Shown: in pieces, positions 48,783-55,384 of the stretch
Numbering within the stretch: the stretch's first letter is position 1
Layout of the letters: every line of letters starts with the position of its first letter
DNA from: Clostridia bacterium
Lineage (GTDB): Bacteria; Bacillota; Clostridia; Christensenellales; Aristaeellaceae
Length of the DNA stretch: 55,384 nt
Direction: 5' to 3'
NCBI GenBank assembly: GCA_017470945.1
Contig: JAFUXH010000019.1
Span: 1-55,384 of the forward strand
Program-made: the position numbers and the translations under genes
Notes under the pieces: generated by a model
Seen by the model: the letters and a program-made list of their open reading frames with translations, nothing else
What the model was told of the DNA's origin: nothing
Databases searched by the model: none

Positions 48783-50738
48783 ATGAAAGCCATCGTTTCT
48801 TTGCTGTTGATTCTTTCGCTGCTGTGCGCCTGCGCCCCCGGCGTGGGCGAGGGCGGCGGCGTGGAAGCTGCCGCGGAACCGGCGGCGGGGGCCGATCGGC
48901 TGGTGGTGGGCAACCCCACCCCCATGAAGGGCGATTTTTTCACCGATATGTGGGGCAACGCCACCAGCGATCTGGATGTGCGCACTCTGATCCATGGCTA
49001 TAACCTGATCATGTGGGACGGGGCCGAGGGCCTGTTCAAAACCGACCCCACGGTGGTGAACGGCGTGGCGGTGGTGGACGACGCCCAGGGCAACCGCACC
49101 TATTACATGAACCTGTACACCGACCTGTTCTTTTCCGACGGCACGCCCATTACCGCCGCCGATTACGCCTTTACCCTGCTGTTTTCCATCGATCCGGTGG
49201 TGGAGCAGCTGGGGGGGAAGCCTCTGCGCAACGCCCACATCCTGGGGTACGATGCCTATATCCAGGGAACGAGCCCGGTCCTTTCCGGCGTGCGGATCAT
49301 CAATGAAAAGCGGCTGGCCATCACCATCCGGCGGGAGTACCTGCCCTTCTTCTACGAAATGGGCCTGCTCAGCTGCGTGCCCTATCCCCGCCACATCATC
49401 GCCCCGGACAGTGAAATCAAGGATGACGGCCAGGGCGCGTACGTCGAGGGCGGCTTCGACTTGGAAAAGCTGAAGGCCGCCGTGCTGGACCCGGAAACCG
49501 GCTACCTGTCCCATCCTTCCGTCAGCAGCGGGCCCTATGTGCTCGCTTCCTTTGACGGCGTCACGGCGGAATTCGATATAAACCCGTATTTCAAGGGCGA
49601 TACCGACGGCCTGAAGCCCGTCATCCCCCATGTGACCTTTACCGCCGCCGGCAACGAGGATATGATCGATAAGCTGAGCCAGGGGGAATTCGGCCTGCTG
49701 AATAAGGTGACCCGGGCCGACGTTATCCAGGCGGGCACCCAGCTGACGGCGGAGGGCCTGTTCGGAATGACCAACTACCCCCGCACGGGCCTGACCTTCA
49801 TTTCCTTCAATTGTGAACGGCCCGCCATCCAAAGCCAGGCGGTGCGCCAGGCCGTCGCGATGTGTATGGATAAGGACGCCCTGGTGACGGCCTACGTGGG
49901 CAATTACGGCATCCGGGCGGATGGGTATTACGGCCTGGGCCAGTGGATGTATCAGATGCTCAACGGGACCCTGGCCCACCCGGAGCGGGAAGGACAGGAT
50001 TCGGAGGAAAGCTGGTCCGCCCTGACGCTGGACGATGTTCGGCGCTACGCTCTGGATCCGGCGGGCGCCGCGGCCCTGCTGGAGCAGGACGGCTGGACGC
50101 TGGATGCCCAGGGCCAGCCCTATGCCGGGGAGGGCGTCCGCTGTAAGGAGATCGACGGGGCGCTGGTCCCGCTGGAAATGACCTTGGCGTACCCGGCGGG
50201 CAACGCCATGGCGGATGGCATGCTGCAGCACATGGCGCCTTATTTGGCCCAGGCGGGCATGGGCCTGACCCTGCTTCCCACGGAAATGACCGATCTGCTG
50301 GATATGTTCTACCGCCGGGCGGAGCGGGACACCGATATGCTGTATTTGGGCACCGATTTTGACGTGGTGTTCGATCCTTCCGCCCACTTTACGGCGGGGG
50401 AGGACGGCAATCTCAGCTGGAACTACACCGCCCTGGAGGATGAGGAATTGTACCGCCTGGCGGTGGAGATGCGCCAAACGAAGCCCGGCGATATCCTGGC
50501 CTACTGCACCAGGTGGCTGGCCTTCCAGCAGCGGTTCATGGAGATCCTGCCCATGATCCCGGTGTATTCCAACGTGTATTTTGATTTTTACTCTCTGGCG
50601 CTGCAGGAATATAACGTCAGCGAAGCCGTCACCTGGAGCCAGGCGGTGGTGAAGGCTTACCTGGGCGACGCCCAGGAGGCGGCGGATATCGCCGCCATGG
50701 AGGAGCTGGACGACGATGAGATCTTTATCGACGACTGA
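48783..50738 (+). CDS. Extracellular solute-binding lipoprotein, family 5 (oligopeptide type)
   Basis: A 651-residue lipoprotein. The signal MKAIVSLLLILSLLCACAPG has a lipobox-like LCAC, with the second Cys as the probable lipidated residue. The mature part matches SBP_bac_5 proteins (DppA/OppA): YTDLFFSDGTPITAADYAFT, SSGPYVLASFDG, FISFNCERPAIQSQAVRQAV with CMDKDALV. It would bind peptides or similar ligands outside the membrane. No permease or ATPase lies nearby, so it works with a distant ABC system or as a sensor. It is longer than typical OppA (about 540). ATG 48783 follows GGAAAGGA. Divergent from the motor/polysaccharide operon. Confidence 0.9.
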   Translation: MKAIVSLLLILSLLCACAPGVGEGGGVEAAAEPAAGADRLVVGNPTPMKGDFFTDMWGNATSDLDVRTLIHGYNLIMWDGAEGLFKTDPTVVNGVAVVDDAQGNRTYYMNLYTDLFFSDGTPITAADYAFTLLFSIDPVVEQLGGKPLRNAHILGYDAYIQGTSPVLSGVRIINEKRLAITIRREYLPFFYEMGLLSCVPYPRHIIAPDSEIKDDGQGAYVEGGFDLEKLKAAVLDPETGYLSHPSVSSGPYVLASFDGVTAEFDINPYFKGDTDGLKPVIPHVTFTAAGNEDMIDKLSQGEFGLLNKVTRADVIQAGTQLTAEGLFGMTNYPRTGLTFISFNCERPAIQSQAVRQAVAMCMDKDALVTAYVGNYGIRADGYYGLGQWMYQMLNGTLAHPEREGQDSEESWSALTLDDVRRYALDPAGAAALLEQDGWTLDAQGQPYAGEGVRCKEIDGALVPLEMTLAYPAGNAMADGMLQHMAPYLAQAGMGLTLLPTEMTDLLDMFYRRAERDTDMLYLGTDFDVVFDPSAHFTAGEDGNLSWNYTALEDEELYRLAVEMRQTKPGDILAYCTRWLAFQQRFMEILPMIPVYSNVYFDFYSLALQEYNVSEAVTWSQAVVKAYLGDAQEAADIAAMEELDDDEIFIDD

Positions 50739-50912
50739 CCCGCGCGGCGGAAAAGCGCCATCCGGCGGCGGCGCGGCGGGATGCCGGAAATAGATTTTTT
50801 GAAATAATTTTTTGAGATCGGTCGATGTAACCGAAGATGTAATCCGTATCCTGTATCATGAGAAACGGAAATCATGGCCAAGGATATGGCATGATGGATG
50901 GAGGGAATCATC

Positions 50913-53372
50913 ATGAAAAACCAGGTGAAGAAAATCATGGCCGCGTCGATGGCCTCGCTGATGCTGCTGAGCGCCGCGCCCGCGGCCTTGCGCGTCGACA
51001 GCGCTTTGGCCGCCGGCAGTTCTTCGCGCACGAAGACTCCCCTGAAGGAATTCCGGGCCACTTTGCGCACCAAAGCGTCCACCAAAAAGCCGGTGCTGGG
51101 GGAAAAGCTGACCTTGACCCTGACGGTGGACAACAGCAATATGCGCTACAGCATCCAATGGCAGAGGCTGGATCTCCGCCTGCCTGAAAAGGAAAGGCGC
51201 TGGGTGGATATCAAGGACGCCAACAAGGAAGAACTGGAAATCGAAGTCACCATGGAAAACGCCGCGTGGAAGTATCGGGCCGTGGTGACCGGGAAGCAGG
51301 GGAATCGGGGCGTTTTGTACAACAAGGAGTATGAGATGCCCACGCCCAGCCCCTCCGCCACGCCCAAAGCCAAAAAGGCCACGGCCACGCCCGCGCCTAC
51401 CAAGAAGGCCAAGAAGGCCACCGCAACGCCGGAGCCTACCAAGACGGCCAAGAAAGCTAAGAAGGCCACCGCGACGCCGGAACCCACCAAGAAGGCCAAG
51501 AAGGTTACCGCCACGCCCGCGCCAACCAAGAAGGCCAAGAAGATCACCGCCACGCCCACCCCCGTTCAGAAAGTCAAGAGCGTCGCGGCCGTCACCCCCG
51601 TGCCGGAAATCCCCGTGGAAGCCGTGGCGGCAACGGAAGAATTGGAAGAAATCGTAGAAGCGATCATCGAGCAGGATCTGGCCCAGCAGGAGGAGCGGGA
51701 AATCGCCGCCGATCCGATCCCGGCGGCAGAAGAGGTCCCCGTGGAAGAAATTATCGCGGAAGATGCCGCTGCGGAAGAAACCGCGGAAGTGGCGGAGCAA
51801 GAAATCGAAGCGCAGCCCATCCCCACGGAGGAAGAAACGGACGATGCGCCCGTCGCGGAGGAAATGCCCGCGGAGCAGCCCGCGCCGGAAGCCGATGATG
51901 AAGAAAAGCCGGCGGAAGAGCCGGAAATCGAAGCCCCCGCCCCGGAGGAAAAGCCGACAGCCGCCCCCACGGAAGCCCCCGCCGAGGAACCGAAACAGGC
52001 GGAAATCCCTGCCGAGCCGGAAGTGATCGAGGAAGCGCCCGAAATTACTGCTGAACCCGAAATTATTAAAGAAGAACCTGAAATCACCGATGAACCGGAA
52101 GTAACCGAGGAAGAACCCGAAATCATCGATGCTCCCGAAGCGACGGAAGAAGAACCCGAAGCTATCGACGAATTCGAAGAAACCGAGGAAGAACCGGAAG
52201 TCATCGCCGAGCCGGAAGAAATTGAAGAAGACCCCGAAATCATCGACGAACCGGAAGTAACCGAGGAAGAACCTGAAATCACCGACGAAGCCGAAGTAAC
52301 GGAGGAAGAACCCGAAGTTATCGACGAGTCCGAAGAAACCGAGGAAGAACCCGAAGTTATCGACGAATCCGAAGTAACCGAGGAAGAACCCGAAGTTATC
52401 GACGAATCCGAAGCGACGGAAGAAGAATCCGAAGTTATTGACGAACCCGAAGAAACCGAGGAAGAACCTGAAATCACCGATGAACCCGAGGTAACCGAAG
52501 AAGAACCCGAAATCATCGATGAAACGGAAGTAACCGAGGAAGAACCCGAAATCATCGACGAACCGGAAGTAACCGAGGAAGAACCCGAAGTTATCGACGA
52601 ATTCGAAGAAACCGAGGAAGAACCCGAAGTTATCGACGAATCCGAAGCGACGGAAGAAGAATCCGAAGTTATCGACGAACCGGAAGTAACCGAGGAAGAC
52701 CCTGAAATCGTCGATGAAATCGAGGTAACCGAAGAAGACCCCGAAATCATCGACGAACCGGAAGCAACCGAGGAAGAACCCGAAATCATCGATGAAACCG
52801 AGGTAACCGAAGAAGAACCCGAAATCACTGATGATCCCGAAGCGACGGAAGAAGAACCTGAAATCACCGACGAGCCCCAGGCGGAGCCGCCCTTCGTGTT
52901 CCTGCGGGACGAGGAAGGCAACCTGCTGCTGGACGAGAACGGCAATCCCCAGGTGCTGATGCTGGATGAGAACGCGGAAAAGCCCGTGGTGTTCCAGCTG
53001 AATGAGGACGGCACCCTGGCGCTGGATGAGAACGGCGATCCCATTCCCGTTTTCACCGTGCCGCAGGACGCTGAAAAGCTGATCACCCTGGCCGATTCCC
53101 TGAACCCCGCCCGCTCCATCGATATCTACGCCTCCTGGGGGCAGGAGGAGCCTGCCCTGGGCAACACGGTGCAGTTCGTATCCGCCCTGCAGGGCTATGA
53201 CAACCTGGTGTACACCGTGCAGTGGCAGCAGAGCCCCGACGGTCAAACCTGGCGGGATATCGAAAACGCGAACGACCTGCGCTACGCCGTGGTGGCGACG
53301 GAAGAAAACTGTTATGATTTCTGGCGGGTGGAAGTGACCATCACCGGCGTGCAGGATGCCGCCGCGCTGTGA
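50913..53372 (+). CDS. Secreted Ig-like protein with basic and acidic repeat spacers (polyampholyte)
   Basis: About 819 residues. A signal peptide (MKNQVKKIMAASMASLMLLS ...) ends near SALAAG. An Ig-like domain (about 45-125; YSIQWQRLDLR, WKYRAVV) follows. Then come basic linkers of KKATATPAPT type (about 150-220), an Ala/Glu/Pro-rich stretch, and twenty 13-residue acidic repeats of consensus EVTEEEPEIIDEP (about 396-655). A region with LLLDENGNPQVLMLDEN precedes a C-terminal Ig-like domain with YTVQWQQSPDGQTW. No LPXTG or membrane anchor is seen. It probably forms an extended, charged surface or matrix spacer. ATG 50913 follows GGAGGGA. Confidence 0.8.
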   Translation: MKNQVKKIMAASMASLMLLSAAPAALRVDSALAAGSSSRTKTPLKEFRATLRTKASTKKPVLGEKLTLTLTVDNSNMRYSIQWQRLDLRLPEKERRWVDIKDANKEELEIEVTMENAAWKYRAVVTGKQGNRGVLYNKEYEMPTPSPSATPKAKKATATPAPTKKAKKATATPEPTKTAKKAKKATATPEPTKKAKKVTATPAPTKKAKKITATPTPVQKVKSVAAVTPVPEIPVEAVAATEELEEIVEAIIEQDLAQQEEREIAADPIPAAEEVPVEEIIAEDAAAEETAEVAEQEIEAQPIPTEEETDDAPVAEEMPAEQPAPEADDEEKPAEEPEIEAPAPEEKPTAAPTEAPAEEPKQAEIPAEPEVIEEAPEITAEPEIIKEEPEITDEPEVTEEEPEIIDAPEATEEEPEAIDEFEETEEEPEVIAEPEEIEEDPEIIDEPEVTEEEPEITDEAEVTEEEPEVIDESEETEEEPEVIDESEVTEEEPEVIDESEATEEESEVIDEPEETEEEPEITDEPEVTEEEPEIIDETEVTEEEPEIIDEPEVTEEEPEVIDEFEETEEEPEVIDESEATEEESEVIDEPEVTEEDPEIVDEIEVTEEDPEIIDEPEATEEEPEIIDETEVTEEEPEITDDPEATEEEPEITDEPQAEPPFVFLRDEEGNLLLDENGNPQVLMLDENAEKPVVFQLNEDGTLALDENGDPIPVFTVPQDAEKLITLADSLNPARSIDIYASWGQEEPALGNTVQFVSALQGYDNLVYTVQWQQSPDGQTWRDIENANDLRYAVVATEENCYDFWRVEVTITGVQDAAAL
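51365..51570 (+). repeat. Basic Lys/Ala/Thr/Pro tandem repeats within the polyampholyte gene
   Basis: Four to five imperfect units of 39-48 nt coding for KKATATP(A/E)PTKKA. They lie directly after the first Ig-like domain. Confidence 0.85.
52098..52877 (+). repeat. Twenty 39-nt acidic tandem repeats
   Basis: Unit EVTEEEPEIIDEP (13 codons) repeated twenty times with substitutions at few positions (V/E/A at 2, I/V at 9, P/S/T/F at 13). Longer blocks recur, for example units 7-9 and 14-15, which suggests expansion by unequal recombination or slippage. Confidence 0.95.
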
Positions 53373-53407
53373 CGCAGACAGCGGAAAGAATGAACAAGGA
53401 AGGATCC

Positions 53408-53833
53408 ATGAGCATGATTGGACGCAGAATCGCCGTCGGGGTGCTGGCCCTGCTGCTGTTGGCGGGCCTGACCCCCTTCGCCGCCGTCGCCGAGGACGCG
53501 GCGGAGGACGCCGCCGTGATCGATACGTCGGAACCGATTCGCATGCCGGATTTTTCTGTGCTGCGGCCGGCGGCCGACGCCGAAGAAGCTGAAACGGAGA
53601 AAAAAATCATCATTCATTCCTCCAATGCCCCGGTGGTCAAGGAAGGCGACGTGATCGAGCTGACGGGGGAATTGCAGGGCTTTGATCAGTACACCCAGTT
53701 CCTCTATATCTGGGAAGTGGATCAGGGCGACGGCTGGGTGGAAGCGGCCCGCGGTAGCGAGGACCATTACGCCTACGTCGCCAGCGCGGAATCGCTGGAT
53801 TGGTGCTGGCGGCTGCGCGTGCTGTATAAGTAA
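53408..53833 (+). CDS. Small secreted single-domain Ig-like protein
   Basis: A 141-residue protein with a signal peptide (RRIAVGVLALLLLAGLTPFA, then AVAED). Its domain (VIELTGELQGFDQYTQFLYI ... WEVDQGDGWVEAARG) aligns with the C-terminal Ig-like domain of the upstream polyampholyte protein (LQGYDN, WQQSPDGQTWRDI). So it is a one-domain paralogue. It lies 35 nt downstream in the same direction; ATG 53408 follows AGGAAGGA. No anchor is seen, so a soluble partner of the surface proteins is plausible. Function unknown. Confidence 0.7.
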   Translation: MSMIGRRIAVGVLALLLLAGLTPFAAVAEDAAEDAAVIDTSEPIRMPDFSVLRPAADAEEAETEKKIIIHSSNAPVVKEGDVIELTGELQGFDQYTQFLYIWEVDQGDGWVEAARGSEDHYAYVASAESLDWCWRLRVLYK

Positions 53834-53852
53834 TCACATGGGAGACGCCGAT

Positions 53853-55384
53853 ATGAAGCAAAGAAGAAAGCGGCTGGCATCGCTGATGGCGGCATTGCTG
53901 CTGATCATGCAGCTGCTGCCCGTCAGCGCCCGAACTGAAGACGGCTGGAACGAAGCCGTTTCCGATGAGGAAACGGTGGGCGATTTCAATGCCGTCCAGT
54001 TTGTGGTGGATGAACAGCCGATCGAAACCCTTTACGTTCATACCGGTTCCCCCATTGGCGAATTGCCCGAAACCCCGGCGGAGGACGAGGCCTGGTACAC
54101 CGAGAGCGGGGAAATCGTCGCCCCGGATTTCGTTCCCGCCTCCGACACGGTGGTAACGCCTCAAAAAGCGCCGGGCGGCAAAACCGCCCTGTTCGAATAC
54201 TCCGCCCGGGGGAGCTACGCCTCCGTGCATATTTCCGGCACCCATAAGGCCAACCAGGCGCCCGTCGCCCGGGCCGTTCAGGCCACGGGCAGCGCCGGCA
54301 TGCAGGTGCTGGAAAGCTGGACGGTGGATAACCTGAAAAACGGCGCGGCACTGACCCTCGATATCACCGTGAACGCCCTGCCCGCCCTGGGCGAGGGCGA
54401 AGTGGTGTCCCTCTACACGGTGGAGGGCACGAAGGTGGCCAGCCTGTCCCGGGCCGACGTATCGGTGGGCGATCAGGTGTCGCTCAGCCTGAATTTTAAG
54501 GGCGCCACCGGCATCGCCGTGGTGAAGGAGACCGACGCCTCCCTGCTGCCGGTCGACGGCGCTGTGCGCTGGGCCAATGATTTTGTTTACATCACCGGCA
54601 AAATGCCCGGCAACGCCCAGGTGGTGGCCACCCCGGTGTCCGTTTCCATCGACGGGCGGGACGCTTTGGTGGCCTACGATATCAAGATCTACGCCAACCC
54701 CAACCAGGTGGCCAAGGGCAAAACCTGGCAGCCCGCCGATAAAAAGGTGCAGGTGCATTTTTACAGCGACCTGTTCGCCGATCAAGCGCTGACCGTGTAC
54801 CACCTGGCCGACGCCTCCTCCCCCGCGGAGCAGGTGGCCACCGTGACCGCCCAGGATGGCTGGGCCACCTTTGACGCGGGAAGTTTTTCCGTGTATGCCA
54901 TCGTGGAAACAAAGCTGACGGAAACGGTTGATGCTTCCGATGGGAACACCTACGAAATCGAAGTGACGTATAAGAATACGTCCGGTATTCCCATGGAGGG
55001 GACAGAGCTGCTGGTCTCCGAGCTGAAACCGGGCGACGAGGGCTATGACAGCTACGTCGCCGCCAGCGCTGCCAAGGTTGGCACAAAGGCTGAAAACATC
55101 GAGCTTTCAAGGGTTTTTGACATCCAGATCGTGGATGAGAACGACCACAGCACCGTTTATGAGCCTACCGGTGACGTTGAGGTCAGCATTCGCCTTGTCG
55201 GTGAGACTTTGGAAACTTATGCGAATCTGGACGTGCTCCACTTCGTAGAGAATGAAAATGCCGACGGATTCACTGTTTACGATATGGACAGTATCGTAGA
55301 CGGAGAAACTGTCCAATTCACTACGGATAGCTTCTCAGTGTATGTAGTAACTGGATATGTGATTGAAACCACTATCGACATTGA
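53853..55384 (+). CDS. Large secreted adhesin-like protein, N-terminal part (runs off the right edge)
   Basis: Open from ATG 53853 (GGGAGA 7 nt upstream) to the window end, 510 codons. The N-terminus KQRRKRLASLMAALLLIMQL with LPVSARTE is a signal peptide. Two related modules follow, each ending in an FSVY motif: GSFSVYAIVETKL (about 345) and DSFSVYVVTGYVIETT (about 500). The second contains MEGTELLVSELKPGDEGY and DIQIVDENDHSTVYEPTGDV, a pattern seen in large SpaA/Cna-type clostridial adhesins. Codon use turns more AT-rich from about 54,900. Anchor and length are outside the window. It is 19 nt after the Ig-like gene. Confidence 0.75.
   Translation, partial: MKQRRKRLASLMAALLLIMQLLPVSARTEDGWNEAVSDEETVGDFNAVQFVVDEQPIETLYVHTGSPIGELPETPAEDEAWYTESGEIVAPDFVPASDTVVTPQKAPGGKTALFEYSARGSYASVHISGTHKANQAPVARAVQATGSAGMQVLESWTVDNLKNGAALTLDITVNALPALGEGEVVSLYTVEGTKVASLSRADVSVGDQVSLSLNFKGATGIAVVKETDASLLPVDGAVRWANDFVYITGKMPGNAQVVATPVSVSIDGRDALVAYDIKIYANPNQVAKGKTWQPADKKVQVHFYSDLFADQALTVYHLADASSPAEQVATVTAQDGWATFDAGSFSVYAIVETKLTETVDASDGNTYEIEVTYKNTSGIPMEGTELLVSELKPGDEGYDSYVAASAAKVGTKAENIELSRVFDIQIVDENDHSTVYEPTGDVEVSIRLVGETLETYANLDVLHFVENENADGFTVYDMDSIVDGETVQFTTDSFSVYVVTGYVIETTIDI

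Noticed and set aside
52098-52877. 39-nt direct repeats as a CRISPR array
   Set aside because: The repeats are contiguous without spacers, keep an open frame and encode an acidic 13-residue unit inside a secreted protein.
50856-53246. A 796-residue minus-strand open frame rich in Phe/Gly/Asp opposite the repeat gene
   Set aside because: It is the mirror of the 39-nt acidic repeats; no start signal or family features, while the plus strand has a signal peptide and Ig-like domains.

Overview
The window looks like a GC-rich member of the Clostridia. Evidence: Firmicutes-type Shine-Dalgarno sites (AGGAGG/GGAGG) and sigma-A promoters, a T-box leader, a CIRCE operator, a YwlE-type phosphatase, MATE/MerR/Mrp genes, Gram-positive signal peptides and SpaA/Ig-like surface proteins. 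The exact taxon is inference; a gut or rumen Christensenellales-like bacterium would fit. There are no rRNA or tRNA genes, no phage genes and no CRISPR array.

Layout. 1-214: end of an IS3/IS150-type element. 281-3396: mrp, a low-GC leucine-rich-repeat remnant, and htpG under a perfect CIRCE. 3865-8779: livKHMGF branched-chain amino acid ABC importer. 8780-10814: a MITE-like element, then a MerR regulator with a YhfC-type membrane protease. 11013-12523: cation/proton antiporter coupled to a small P-II-like protein. 12848-17228: cytidylate-kinase-like protein, nucleoside phosphorylase, a T-box-controlled XRE-cupin-acyl-CoA synthetase fusion, and a broken Nudix gene. 17328-18712: rpsT, a protein-arginine-phosphatase-like gene and a GNAT. 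18958-23279: operon of flippase-like membrane protein, DUF1538 transporter, tandem P-II protein and secreted CHAP-like protein. 23628-27418: glmM, a left-handed beta-helix acyltransferase and a MATE exporter.

48013 down to 27538 (minus strand) is one tight 15-gene operon for a cell-surface polysaccharide: Wzz/BY-kinase, VanZ-like protein, Wzy-like polymerase/ligase, Wzx-like flippase, four glycosyltransferases, AglQ-like protein, MBOAT acyltransferase with an AlgX/DltD-like partner, and nucleotide-heptose synthesis genes. Its first two genes are the most unusual thing here. One is a MotA/TolQ/ExbB-type channel subunit fused to an EAL (c-di-GMP phosphodiesterase-type) domain. The other is a MotB/ExbD-type transmembrane helix with the conserved Asp, but with a chain of SpaA/prealbumin-like domains and a second membrane anchor in place of the OmpA-type peptidoglycan-binding domain. 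I infer an ion-driven, possibly c-di-GMP-responsive motor tied to polysaccharide export or the cell surface.

48639-55384 (plus strand): an extracytoplasmic lipoprotein of the oligopeptide-binding family, then three secreted proteins: a polyampholyte with twenty 39-nt acidic repeats between two Ig-like domains, a one-domain Ig-like relative, and the start of a large adhesin-like protein that leaves the window.
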